Source: Halostagnicola larsenii XH-48 (GTDB lineage Archaea > Halobacteriota > Halobacteria > Halobacteriales > Natrialbaceae). From it: a stretch of 64,000 nucleotides of DNA. Where the stretch lies: the NCBI RefSeq assembly GCF_000517625.1, contig NZ_CP007058.1, positions 62,001-126,000 of the forward strand, written 5' to 3'. Each line of letters starts with the position of its first letter. Position 1 is the first letter of the stretch. Both the position numbers and the translations under genes were made by a program. Positions 51,735 to 60,159 of this stretch are shown here, one piece after another. A model generated the notes under the pieces. That model was not told the DNA's origin. It searched no databases and worked only from the letters and a program-made list of their open reading frames with translations.

Positions 51735-51995
51735 ATGGCGACGAAAACGATTTCACTCGACGAAGAAGCGTACGAGCGCCTGAAGGCTCGGAAGAACGAA
51801 GGGGAAAGCTTCAGTGAAACCGTCAAACGCCTCGCGGGAGAACGGTCGTGGAACGAAGTTACGGGCATCCTCTCCGAGGAGGAAGCGACGGACCTCGAGA
51901 GCGCTATCGAGGACGGACGCGCTCGGTCCACAGAACGGAGTAACCGCCTCACAGCAGCGCTAGACGAAGCTGTTGACGACGAGAAGCCGGAATGA
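51735..51995 (+). CDS. vapB: VapB-family antitoxin
   Basis: 86 residues from MATKTISLDEEAYERL. The haloarchaeal VapB antitoxin pattern: SLDEEAYERLKARKNEGESF then SETVKRLAG, a DNA-binding beta-strand/helix, then a flexible acidic tail (ILSEEEATDLESAIEDGRARS) that wraps the toxin. Its stop overlaps the vapC start by four bases, for coupled translation. A palindrome at the start codon suggests autoregulation. Confidence 0.88.
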   Translation: MATKTISLDEEAYERLKARKNEGESFSETVKRLAGERSWNEVTGILSEEEATDLESAIEDGRARSTERSNRLTAALDEAVDDEKPE

Positions 51996-52384
51996 TTCAG
52001 GATACGTCGTTCATTATCGATTTATTGCGCGGAGACGAAAATGCGAAACGCCTTCTCGAGATCCTCGAAAAGGAGTCACGACCACAAAGAGTGTCCGCTG
52101 TGACGATACTCGAACTTTACGAGGGCGTCGCCCGTTCACAGACACCGGAAACGAAACGAGAGCGTATTCTCGACGTACTTGAAACGAAGCACGTCATAAC
52201 CGCCGACCAAACGGTAATGCGGAAAGCCGGTAAACTCTCCGGTGGGCTACTCAACGACGGCGAGCGAATCGAGCGGGAAGACTGTATTATCGCCGCTACT
52301 GCCCTGCTGAACGATGAGCCAATCATCACCAGAAATACCAAACATTTCAACCGTTTCGATGACCTCGAAGTACGGTCGTACTAG
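51992..52384 (+). CDS. vapC: VapC-family PIN-domain toxin ribonuclease
   Basis: 130 residues. PIN-domain acids: D4 (MIQDTSFIIDLL), E41 (SAVTILELYEGV), D97 (EREDCIIAATALL) and the region RNTKHFNRFDDLE (D123/D124). All expected carboxylates are present, so it should be an active Mg2+-dependent RNase. The upstream overlapping vapB gene encodes its antitoxin. The target RNA is unknown; VapC toxins often cleave tRNA or rRNA. Confidence 0.92.
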   Translation: MIQDTSFIIDLLRGDENAKRLLEILEKESRPQRVSAVTILELYEGVARSQTPETKRERILDVLETKHVITADQTVMRKAGKLSGGLLNDGERIEREDCIIAATALLNDEPIITRNTKHFNRFDDLEVRSY

Positions 52385-52512
52385 TACTGCGGTAATTGCG
52401 GGTTCCACAGTCTACTCTCGTTCTAGAATTCAGTGGCGTTCGTGTTTCTGCGAAAAGGAGCCAGGTAACGTAGACGCGGATCGCTACGAGTAGGCATCTC
52501 CCGCTGTAGCTG

Positions 52513-52827
52513 TTACCGATTCTCGCGCTGATGGACCTTGTTCAGTTCGATCAACATCCGAAACGTCGCCTTGACGAGGTTCGGGTCGAGGTCGAACTGC
52601 GCTGCGTTTTCCCCGGCTCGTTCCATGACCTGTTCTTCCTGTTTCTCGTCGGTCGTCGGCAGGTCCCGTTCGTCTTTGACCGCGGCGATGGTGTCCGCGA
52701 CGTACGTTCGCTGGGCGATGAGTTCGACCAGTTCCTGGTCAATCGTCCGGATCTCCTCGCGAAGCTCGTCGAGATCCATCTCCTCCGGCTTTCGATTCTC
52801 CCCGTCTTTTGGTGAGTCCTGAGTCAT
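52513..52827 (-). CDS. Chorismate mutase (AroQ type)
   Basis: 104 residues from MTQDSPKDGENRK. AroQ helical pattern: LDELREEIRTIDQELVELIAQRTYVADTIA, AVKDERDLPTTDEKQEEQVMERA, FRMLIELNKVHQRENR. The key Arg (ELREEIRTID), Lys (AVKDERD) and Gln/Glu (LNKVHQ) positions are in place. It rearranges chorismate to prephenate for Phe and Tyr synthesis. Its start overlaps the shikimate kinase stop by four bases, an operon of the aromatic pathway. The frame upstream of the ATG is a shadow of the kinase. Confidence 0.93.
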   Translation of the reverse strand: MTQDSPKDGENRKPEEMDLDELREEIRTIDQELVELIAQRTYVADTIAAVKDERDLPTTDEKQEEQVMERAGENAAQFDLDPNLVKATFRMLIELNKVHQRENR

Positions 52828-53696
52828 TGTGTTCGTGTTCCGTCGGTTCGTGTCCGTAGCAACCGCGTCGATCCATCTCGGCGATCCCAGCGTTCGCGAA
52901 CCCCCTCGAGTTGCGCCCGATCGCCGATCGCAACGAAGCTCGAGCCGGTTCCGGACAGTGAGACGCCCTCGACTGCGGGCAACACGTCGAGCATCGGATC
53001 GGTGGAAAACCCGAGCGCGCCACAGAAGGCGAAGCCGTTGACGGTCATCGCCTCGCCGTAGCGCCCCTCGAGCGCGAGTTCGGCGACGAGATCCGCCATC
53101 GGCGCGATTCGTTCGCAATCGGAGATATCCGCGTCGGCGCTGAACGCCTGTTCCGGCGGCGTGTAGACCAGCGCGTGCCAGTCGACGCTCTCGTGAGCGA
53201 GTAGTTCGTCGGTCGTATTGTCGGTGATCGTCACGCCGCCGAGCATGCTCGCGCTGGCATCGTCGAACGCGCCGGTCGCGGTCACGCCGGCCTCTCGAGC
53301 GGCCTGTACGCCGAGCCGACAGGCGTCGACGCGTTCGACCGCGTCGTCGATCTCGAGGGCGTCGAGCGTCGCGATCACCGTCGCGTTAGCCGCGGCACTC
53401 GAGCTTTTGAGTCCGGCAGCCATCGGAATCTCGCTCTCGGTGCGAACGCGTGCCCCGACCGTTTCGGCGTCGAGTCCGGCGTCCTCGGCGTAGCGCTCGA
53501 GGGTCATTTCGGCGCAGTACTCGATGAGCGTCGTGTCCGCATCGGGTTGGTCGGCGATCGAAGCTTCGATTTCGCCGTCGTTGGTCAGATCGACCGTCGC
53601 TGTCGTCTCGAGGTCGATAGCGAAGGCTGAACCGGTTCCGGTCGCGAGCGCGTTCAGCACCGTTCCTGCGGCGGGGGAGACAGCACGGCCGTCCAT
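52824..53696 (-). CDS. aroK: Archaeal (GHMP-type) shikimate kinase
   Basis: 290 residues from MDGRAVSPAAGTVLNALATG, the usual archaeal start; four codons further up are possible. GHMP motifs: N-terminal APAAGT-like strand (here SPAAGT), ATP loop PMAAGLKSSSAAANAT, and C-terminal SGTGSSFVAIGD. It phosphorylates shikimate, a step that archaea perform with this GHMP enzyme instead of the bacterial P-loop enzyme. It is cotranscribed with chorismate mutase. Confidence 0.95.
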   Translation of the reverse strand: MDGRAVSPAAGTVLNALATGTGSAFAIDLETTATVDLTNDGEIEASIADQPDADTTLIEYCAEMTLERYAEDAGLDAETVGARVRTESEIPMAAGLKSSSAAANATVIATLDALEIDDAVERVDACRLGVQAAREAGVTATGAFDDASASMLGGVTITDNTTDELLAHESVDWHALVYTPPEQAFSADADISDCERIAPMADLVAELALEGRYGEAMTVNGFAFCGALGFSTDPMLDVLPAVEGVSLSGTGSSFVAIGDRAQLEGVRERWDRRDGSTRLLRTRTDGTRTQ

Positions 53697-53846
53697 ATCT
53701 ACCACCATTCAGAGCGGGTATTTACCGCTGGCGGTCGACGCCGTTTTGGCCGGAGCGGTCGATGGCACGGTCCTCGAGAGATTCCGCGTCGAATCGCGGG
53801 CTTCGAGAGCGGTTCGTTTTTGCGAGTCCATCGCGTCAGTCTGACT

Positions 53847-54278
53847 ATGAGCATGCGAAGCAACGTCGCCCCCAGTACGCTCGAGGTCGACCTGGTCGAT
53901 GGCGGCATCGTCGTTCACTACCTCGACGGGCGCGAGGCGTTCTATCACGGGCCGCCGAAGGCGGTCGAGAAGTCGATAACGACGCCGCCGGGAAAGGAGG
54001 TTCACGTCCTCGTCACCGATCCGGACGGCATCGAGGGCGTGATGACCTACGTCAACGACCGGAACACGCACGACGACATCCTCGAAACGACCGGCGTCGG
54101 TCGTGTCATGCTTGAGGGAACCGACGAGGAAGAGCTGTTCCCCGGCGTTCGGGTCTCGACAGAAGCGTACTCGATCCGCGTCGAGGCTGAGCCGGCGATG
54201 GTCGACGGCCGCGTGTTCGTCTTCGCCGAGGACGAGATGAGCGAACACGCCTACGAACTCGTCGCGGGTGAGGCGTGA
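53847..54278 (+). CDS. DUF5796 family protein
   Basis: 143 residues from ATG 53847 (MSMRSNVAPSTLEVDLVDGG). Pattern of haloarchaeal DUF5796: VDLVDGGIVVHYLDGREAFYHG, TPPGKEVHVLVTDPDGIEGVMTYVNDRNTHDDILE, GVGRVMLEGTDEEELFPGV. Beta-rich, cytosolic, no membrane segment. Function unknown. It is divergent from shikimate kinase; the next gene begins 43 bp downstream. Confidence 0.85.
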   Translation: MSMRSNVAPSTLEVDLVDGGIVVHYLDGREAFYHGPPKAVEKSITTPPGKEVHVLVTDPDGIEGVMTYVNDRNTHDDILETTGVGRVMLEGTDEEELFPGVRVSTEAYSIRVEAEPAMVDGRVFVFAEDEMSEHAYELVAGEA

Positions 54279-54321
54279 TGCTCGTAGCAAGGGATCGTCT
54301 GCTCGCCGACGGTGGTGCGTG

Positions 54322-54567
54322 ATGCCGCTGCAAAAGCAGTGGCACGATCTGAATCGAAAAACCATCGGCCGGGTTCCGGATCGACCGGGCGTCTACGAAC
54401 TCGGTGACGCGGACGGAGCGGTGACTCAGATCGGCACCGGAATCCTTCGCGACGAACTCAAAACGGCGCTCGCCTACGGCGACGGGGATCGCGTTCGGTG
54501 GACGGCGACGCAGACTCGAGCGCAGGCCCAGGAATTGGCTGGCGAACATCGGGAACGGCTCGAATGA
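54322..54567 (+). CDS. DUF7508-like small protein, possible GIY-YIG-fold
   Basis: 81 residues from ATG 54322 (MPLQKQWHDLNRKTIGRVPD). The start PDRPGVYELGDADGAVTQIGTG resembles the first strands of GIY-YIG nucleases (GVYEL for GIY, TQIG in place of YIG), but the catalytic Arg/Glu later in the domain are not evident and Tyr of YIG is Gln. I recall the family as DUF7508. Probably a non-catalytic relative. It follows the DUF5796 gene by 43 bp, likely cotranscribed. Confidence 0.75.
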   Translation: MPLQKQWHDLNRKTIGRVPDRPGVYELGDADGAVTQIGTGILRDELKTALAYGDGDRVRWTATQTRAQAQELAGEHRERLE

Positions 54568-54649
54568 GTGCCCGAAGGCGGACGGAAGGGAATCTGGGAA
54601 GCCGCTGACGGACAGTCGGAGCGCACACTGAGAGCGCCACGGACGAGCG

Positions 54650-54784
54650 TCACTGGATGTAGGACGGATCGTCCCCGTCGCACTGGGTTTCGTGGTCGAC
54701 CGCCTCGCTCTCGTCGGTAAAGAGCAGCCCGCAGGTTTCACACTCGTACCACGTGGCGTTGTCGCGCTCTGTCTCGACGACCAT
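54650..54784 (-). CDS. Small zinc-finger protein (DUF7128-like)
   Basis: 44 residues from MVVETERDNATWYECETCGL. One C2HC-type finger: CETCGLLFTDESEAVDHETQC supplies two Cys, one His and a last Cys. The end DGDDPSYIQ is characteristic of the haloarchaeal family I recall as DUF7128. A small nucleic-acid or protein-binding role is likely; no data. It is divergent from the CDC48-type gene, 121 bp away. The frame upstream is a shadow. Confidence 0.78.
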   Translation of the reverse strand: MVVETERDNATWYECETCGLLFTDESEAVDHETQCDGDDPSYIQ

Positions 54785-54905
54785 GCTTCGTCTATTGGGA
54801 AGAACGCCCAAAGGCGTTTCTCCGGCAGGGTCGCTCGCTGGCACAGACGTACCTTCGAAATCCCGCGGGACAATTCTCAAGACCGTACGGCTGAAACGAT
54901 GGAGT

Positions 54906-57089
54906 ATGAGTGAGTCGGATTCCGTGCAGGTAACCCTGACCGTTCGGGCCGCCGAGAAACGCGATGCGGGACGCGGTGTGGCCCGAATCCCGGAGATAGC
55001 CCGGCGGAAACTCGGTGTGCTGAGCGGCGACACCGTCGTGATCGACGGCGAGAAGACGACGATCGCCAAGATGTGGCCGGCCGATCCGTCGATTCCAGAA
55101 ACCGTCATCCAGATCGACGGCGACACGCGAGCCAACGCGGGCGTTCACGTCGGCGATACGGTGGCCGTTCGAGCGAAAGACACCGCCGCGATCAGACAGG
55201 CCGAGCGCGTAACCCTCGGCGCGCCGTCGGAACTCACCGAGGCAGAGTCGCAGTTGGCAGAGCGGGTCGCGACCCAGAAGCTTCGAAACCGCCCGATCAG
55301 AGCCGGCGAACAGATCCGAATCGAGGGCGTCGCACCCGAGCCCTTTACCGTGCTGGATACGGACCCCGACGGTGACGTTCGTATCACGAGTTCGACGTCG
55401 ATCAACGTCACCCAGGCGGACCCGACGGCAAGCGGGTCCGCTGATAATCCACCGTCCTCGTCCGAACCGGCCGGCGAGCGCGACCCCGAACCGGAGACAT
55501 CATCGGGGGTAACCTACGAGGATATCGGCGGCCTCGACGAGGAGCTCGAGCTGGTCCGCGAGATGATCGAACTCCCGCTCTCGGAGCCGGACCTCTTTCA
55601 GCGACTGGGCGTCGAGCCGCCCTCTGGCGTCTTGCTCTACGGGCCGCCAGGGACGGGTAAGACGCTGATCGCTCGAGCGGTCGCCAACGAGGTCGACGCC
55701 AACTTCGAGACCGTTTCGGGCCCGGAGATCATGTCGAAGTACAAGGGCGAATCCGAAGAGCAGCTTCGGGAGACGTTCGAGGCCGCTCGCGAGAACTCGC
55801 CGACGATCATCTTCTTCGACGAAATCGACTCGATCGCGGGCACGCGAGACGACGACGGGGACGCCGAAAACAGGATCGTAGGCCAGTTGCTGACGCTGAT
55901 GGACGGCCTCGACGCCCGCGGCGAGGTGATCGTCATCGGGGCGACGAACCGCGTGGATTCGATCGATCCGGCGCTCAGACGCGGCGGGCGCTTCGATCGC
56001 GAAATTCAGATCGGCGTTCCCGACGAGGAGGGGCGAAAGGAAATCCTGCAGGTTCACACCCGCGGCATGCCGCTTTCCGACGACGTTCGCATCGACAAAA
56101 TCGCGGCTCGAACACACGGCTTCGTGGGGGCGGATCTAGACGCGGTAGCCAGCGAGGCAGCCATGGCGGCCATTCGAGGGAGGCCGACCGACACCGACGG
56201 TCGCACGGCCTGGAATCAGGACCCGAAGGTGACCAAAGCTCACTTCGACGCGGCGCTGGCCTCCGTCGAACCCTCCGCGATGCGCGAGTACGTCGCCGAA
56301 TCCCCGACGACGGACTTCACCGATGTCGGCGGACTCGAAGACGCAAAGCGAACGCTGCGCGAGTCGGTCGAGTGGCCGTTGACATACGACAGGCTGTTCG
56401 AGGAGACGAACACGAATCCGCCGTCGGGCGTCCTCCTTTATGGTCCGCCCGGGACTGGGAAAACCCTCCTTGCTCGTGCGCTCGCAGGCGAAACCGACGT
56501 GAACTTCGTTCGCGTCGACGGCCCCGAAATCGTCGACCGGTACGTCGGCGAGTCGGAGAAGGCCATCCGCAAGGTATTCGAACGCGCCCGCCAGGCCGCA
56601 CCCTCTATCGTCTTCTTCGACGAAATCGACGCCATCGCGGGCACTCGAGGCGAGAGCCACGAGGTGACCGAACGCGTCGTCTCACAACTGCTGACGGAAC
56701 TCGACGGGATGAGCGAGAATCCGAACCTCGTCGTCCTCGCGGCGACCAACCGCCGGGACTTCATCGACCCCGCGTTGCTCCGGCCGGGCCGACTCGACAC
56801 GCACGTGCTCGTTCCCGAACCCGACCTCGAGGCGCGACGGAAGATCCTCGAGGTTCACACCCGCGGCAAGCCCTTCGCCGACGACGTGGACATCAACGCC
56901 TTCGCGGACGAATTCGAGGGGTACACGGGCGCGGACCTCGAGGCGCTCGTTCGCGACGCCTCGATGAAGGCCATCCGGGAGGTAGCCACGGAATACGGGC
57001 CCGAGGAAGCCAACGAACGGGCGGGCGATGTCGTCATCGAGCGCTCGCATCTCGAGGCGGCAAAGGGCGCGCTCGAGGGCGAGCAATAG
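54906..57089 (+). CDS. CDC48/VAT-type AAA+ ATPase
   Basis: 727 residues from ATG 54906 (MSESDSVQVTLTVRAAEK). N-terminal double-psi beta-barrel domain (1-185), then D1 (about 205-430) and D2 (about 475-705). Each has Walker A GPPGTGKT, Walker B IIFFDEIDSIAG or IVFFDEIDAIAG, sensor GATNR/AATNR and arginine fingers (RRGGRFDRE, RPGRLDTH). A disordered linker rich in Ser/Pro/Glu lies before D1. A hexameric unfoldase feeding the proteasome and remodelling complexes. No HbYX-like end; the C-terminus is AKGALEGEQ. One of several paralogues expected in haloarchaea. Confidence 0.95.
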   Translation: MSESDSVQVTLTVRAAEKRDAGRGVARIPEIARRKLGVLSGDTVVIDGEKTTIAKMWPADPSIPETVIQIDGDTRANAGVHVGDTVAVRAKDTAAIRQAERVTLGAPSELTEAESQLAERVATQKLRNRPIRAGEQIRIEGVAPEPFTVLDTDPDGDVRITSSTSINVTQADPTASGSADNPPSSSEPAGERDPEPETSSGVTYEDIGGLDEELELVREMIELPLSEPDLFQRLGVEPPSGVLLYGPPGTGKTLIARAVANEVDANFETVSGPEIMSKYKGESEEQLRETFEAARENSPTIIFFDEIDSIAGTRDDDGDAENRIVGQLLTLMDGLDARGEVIVIGATNRVDSIDPALRRGGRFDREIQIGVPDEEGRKEILQVHTRGMPLSDDVRIDKIAARTHGFVGADLDAVASEAAMAAIRGRPTDTDGRTAWNQDPKVTKAHFDAALASVEPSAMREYVAESPTTDFTDVGGLEDAKRTLRESVEWPLTYDRLFEETNTNPPSGVLLYGPPGTGKTLLARALAGETDVNFVRVDGPEIVDRYVGESEKAIRKVFERARQAAPSIVFFDEIDAIAGTRGESHEVTERVVSQLLTELDGMSENPNLVVLAATNRRDFIDPALLRPGRLDTHVLVPEPDLEARRKILEVHTRGKPFADDVDINAFADEFEGYTGADLEALVRDASMKAIREVATEYGPEEANERAGDVVIERSHLEAAKGALEGEQ

Positions 57090-57147
57090 CTGAACAATAG
57101 CACGTTCTGAAAGTACTCAGACCGGCGAGTACGGCCGACTGCTTGAC

Positions 57148-57876
57148 CTATTTTTCTCCGATGGCTCCGATCGACCCGATCTCACCAGCGTCGTTCGGCG
57201 AGTTCAGTATGACGGTCTCTCCCGCCGTCGTCGATTGCCCTGGCTCGATTGCGATGTCGTCCCCCGAAACGCCCGCGGGGAACAGAACGTCGACGCGACT
57301 GCCGAAGGCGATGTGTCCGATCCGCTGTCCGCGCTCGAGCCGATCGCCCGCTTCGACGTACGGATGAATCCGTCTGGCGAACGCGCCGGCGACGAAGGTG
57401 ACGGTCGCCGTGGGGGCTGTCGTCGGTTCGTCGTCTGATTCGTCTTTCGACGCGTCTTCTACAGGCGTTTGCCAGTCGGGGACGACGGCTGCTGGATCCT
57501 CTAGCTCGAGCGTCACGTGAACCCGCTCGTTCCGATCGGAGTCTTTGGAGAAGGCGGGTCTATTTGCGCCGTCGATGTGTTCGACGTCGACCACCCGGGC
57601 ATCGAACGGAGCCCGAACGACGTGGACGTGCCAGACGTTCATGAAAATCCCGAGGCGAGCCCGGTCGCCTTCCGTTCGGAGAACGGAGACGTTTCCGTCG
57701 GCGGGGGCGACGGTTCCCGACACCGGTGGCGTTCGATCGGGGTCGCGAAAGAACGCGAGCGTCGCGACTCCGAGCGCGAGCGAGACGACGCTCGCGGTGA
57801 CGCTGATCAGAACCGCAAACGGTGCGACCACGAGCGGCCAGATCGCGTACTTCCAGGCGCCGGGCGCGAACTTCAT
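57148..57876 (-). CDS. asd: Archaetidylserine decarboxylase (phosphatidylserine decarboxylase family)
   Basis: 242 residues. Membrane segment near the N-terminus (WPLVVAPFAVLISVTASVVSL then ALGVATLAFFRDPDRTPP), followed by APADGNVSVL, GIFMNVWHVHVVRAPFDARV, AFARRIHPYVEAGD and IAFGSRVDVLFP. The Gly-Ser of FGSRVD is the self-cleavage site that makes the pyruvoyl cofactor. It converts archaetidylserine to archaetidylethanolamine and in haloarchaea is linked to archaeosortase-type protein sorting. No synthase gene is adjacent. An acidic insert (about 140-155) is halophile-specific. Confidence 0.9.
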   Translation of the reverse strand: MKFAPGAWKYAIWPLVVAPFAVLISVTASVVSLALGVATLAFFRDPDRTPPVSGTVAPADGNVSVLRTEGDRARLGIFMNVWHVHVVRAPFDARVVDVEHIDGANRPAFSKDSDRNERVHVTLELEDPAAVVPDWQTPVEDASKDESDDEPTTAPTATVTFVAGAFARRIHPYVEAGDRLERGQRIGHIAFGSRVDVLFPAGVSGDDIAIEPGQSTTAGETVILNSPNDAGEIGSIGAIGEK

Positions 57877-58120
57877 AGGAAGAGAGATGCGGCCGAGTCG
57901 TTTGGCCGTTTCGGACTATCGAAGAGACAGTCTGTTCGGCGTTCGCGACCGCGGGGTCGAACCTCTTCGAGACGGGACGTTCCTTCTGTCTCGGAAATCT
58001 TTTAGCCGACAGGACCCTCAATCCGAATAATGGGTTCCTCCTCAGCGTCGGGAACTGTCGTAGTACGACGGCGCTCGCTCGCAACAACTCCCGCTACAAT
58101 TCAGCCGGTGAGCCGCTGAT

Positions 58121-58720
58121 ATGTGGCCGTGGGAGCACGCGATCGTTGGATACGTCGTCTACTCGCTGTTCTGTCACGTGTACTACCGAGCGCCACCGGG
58201 CGGACTCGAGGCCTTCGCGGTCGTGTTCGCCTCGGTCCTTCCGGACCTCATCGACAAGCCGCTGTCCTGGCAGTTCGGCGTCTTCGAGTCGGGGTACGCG
58301 CTCGGTCACTCGATTTTCTTCATCGTTCCGCTCACGGTTGCTGTTGGGCTCATCGCTCGGTCATACGATCGGACACATGTTGGCGTCGCATTCGGCCTCG
58401 TCTACCTCTTGCACCTGCCAGCGGACGTCATCGACAGGCTCGTTAGAGGTGGCTATTTCGTGCCCGAAATCGCCTTTTGGCCGGTCGTATCGGTTGGCAC
58501 CCACGACCAGAGCGTTGCGTTCACCGAACAGTTTTTCTCGCTGCTAGGCTCGTATACCTACGAACTCTTCTCGGGCTCCCCGTCCCAGTATCTCCTCTTA
58601 CAGCTCGGGTTGGCCATGTTCGCCGCGCTGTTGTGGCTCTACGACGGCGCTCCCGTGCTTCGGGAGGTCCTCCTCGGCCTGAAGGAATTGGTCGTCCAAG
58701 ACACTCGAGAGTTTAGCTAA
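58121..58720 (+). CDS. YdjM-like metal-dependent membrane hydrolase
   Basis: 199 residues. About five helices with the putative metal motif: MWPWEHAIVGYVVYSL (Glu-His), FASVLPDLIDKPLSW (Asp pair), YALGHSIFFIVPL (His) and LVYLLHLPADVIDRL (His, Asp). Same general class as 39777-40382 but a different branch. The C-terminus has a further helix and cytosolic tail (LKELVVQDTREFS). Substrate unknown. Confidence 0.8.
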   Translation: MWPWEHAIVGYVVYSLFCHVYYRAPPGGLEAFAVVFASVLPDLIDKPLSWQFGVFESGYALGHSIFFIVPLTVAVGLIARSYDRTHVGVAFGLVYLLHLPADVIDRLVRGGYFVPEIAFWPVVSVGTHDQSVAFTEQFFSLLGSYTYELFSGSPSQYLLLQLGLAMFAALLWLYDGAPVLREVLLGLKELVVQDTREFS

Positions 58721-58808
58721 TCGCTACCTATCCGTTGGAAGTCTGAAGCCGGTCTAAGAATAGCGGGGTTGCACCCTCGAAATTCGCTCCGAGGTGATAC
58801 CGTGCCCG

Positions 58809-58955
58809 TCAGTGGCCCAGCACTCGGAGGATGATCCCGAGGATGATCCCCGAGAGGCCGACGAGCAGCCCGACGCCGGGGATAATTGGGATCGGAATCA
58901 GTCCGATCGCGAAGACGATAGCGAGAACGATTACGACGGTCGAAAGTCTAACCAT
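58809..58955 (-). CDS. Small 48-residue hydrophobic membrane protein
   Basis: ATG at 58955 to stop at 58809. Two short helices with a kink: STVVIVLAIVFAIGLI, then the PIPIIPG turn and VGLLVGLSGIILGIILRVLG. It is rich in Ile and Gly, typical of conserved tiny haloarchaeal membrane proteins. The frame is open 42 codons upstream without protein-like composition. Function unknown. Confidence 0.65.
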   Translation of the reverse strand: MVRLSTVVIVLAIVFAIGLIPIPIIPGVGLLVGLSGIILGIILRVLGH

Positions 58956-59118
58956 ACTACATTTTTCTCTATTTTCGACGTAGCTGTTGGGCTTGCCTGT
59001 GCATCCTGCCTTTCCGTTTGTTCTCAATACTGTCAAAACATGCGAACGGTCCGTCGAGGTCTCCCGCCGGTGACTGTACAACAGAACCCGTATCAGTATG
59101 GCGTGAACTCGTCAACCA

Positions 59119-59676
59119 ATGCCAACCGAACGTGAAAAGATGGTCGCAGGAGAGCTGTACGATCCTGAGGATCCGGAACTGGTCGCCGACCGCCAGGCCG
59201 CGCGTGATCTGACCGAACGGTTCAATCAAATTCCGGTCTCCGACGAACCCCGGCGCACAGAACTCGCGGACGACCTGTTCGGCTCGGTCGGGGACGACGT
59301 GTACCTCGAGCCGCCGTTTCGATGTGACTACGGCTATAACATCCACGTCGGCGACGGGTTCTATACGAATTTCGAGTGCGTCATCTTGGACGCCGGCCGG
59401 GTCGAAATCGGGGACGACTGCATGCTCGCTCCGGGAGTCCATATCTACACCGCGACTCATCCGCTCGAGGCCGCCGAGCGCGTGAAAGGGCCGGAGTACA
59501 CGAAGCCGGTCACTATCGGCGACGAAGTCTGGATCGGTGGGCGAGCGGTGCTCAATCCCGGCGTAACCGTTGGAGACGGTGCGGTAATCGGATCGGGGTC
59601 GGTCGTCACCGACGACGTTCCAGCGAACGTCGTGGTGCAGGGAAATCCCGCGGAAATCGTCAAAGAACTCGAGTGA
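59119..59676 (+). CDS. Maltose/galactoside O-acetyltransferase-like protein
   Basis: 185 residues, left-handed beta-helix acetyltransferase. N-terminal Maa/LacA domain ([31 protein letters not shown]), then hexapeptide repeats: [42 protein letters not shown] with the catalytic His, [38 protein letters not shown] and [14 protein letters not shown]. It transfers acetyl from acetyl-CoA to a sugar hydroxyl. The acceptor is unknown. Confidence 0.93.
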   Translation: MPTEREKMVAGELYDPEDPELVADRQAARDLTERFNQIPVSDEPRRTELADDLFGSVGDDVYLEPPFRCDYGYNIHVGDGFYTNFECVILDAGRVEIGDDCMLAPGVHIYTATHPLEAAERVKGPEYTKPVTIGDEVWIGGRAVLNPGVTVGDGAVIGSGSVVTDDVPANVVVQGNPAEIVKELE

Positions 59677-59810
59677 GACGCCGACTCGATGCTCGAGTTC
59701 GAACTCGACGAACGGCCTGGGATCCGACGTTCGATGGCAGTGATTGAATCGCTACCATCGGGATTCGAATTGAACAGCAGACTTTTACCATTGGATTGTT
59801 GACTCTACTC

Positions 59811-59972
59811 ATGGAACGGACGGGACAGGGCATTCTCGGCATCCAATTGACTGTCGTCGGATTGCTCGTCGTCACGTACTTCGATGGTGTGGCGTCGGTG
59901 CCGTTGGTTGGTCTAGCTCTCGGTGTCGTCGGGACGGTCGTTACGGTGACGGCGGTCACGAGCCCGCCATAG
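59811..59972 (+). CDS. Small two-helix membrane protein (53 residues)
   Basis: ATG 59811 to TAG 59970-59972. Two hydrophobic segments (GILGIQLTVVGLLVVTYF and VPLVGLALGVVGTVVTVTAV) separated by DGVASV. Positively charged start (MERTGQG). Upstream there is an AT-rich stretch (ACTTTTACC, TTGGATTGTTGA). The composition is coherent with a real small protein; no family recognised. Confidence 0.55.
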   Translation: MERTGQGILGIQLTVVGLLVVTYFDGVASVPLVGLALGVVGTVVTVTAVTSPP

Positions 59973-60159
59973 GGCCGCGAACTCGAGCGGTCAGTAAGCC
60001 ATTCTGATTTCTGTCCCCGGTTTACCTAGTGTAAGCACCGAACCCGACCGGGTAGGCGCAGCAATCACCGGGAACGAAGTATGTCATGGATTCCTTACAG
60101 GGGAATGATGTATGAGGATCGCGTAGGCTACTCTCCGAAAACGACCGGCGCTCCCTGCC

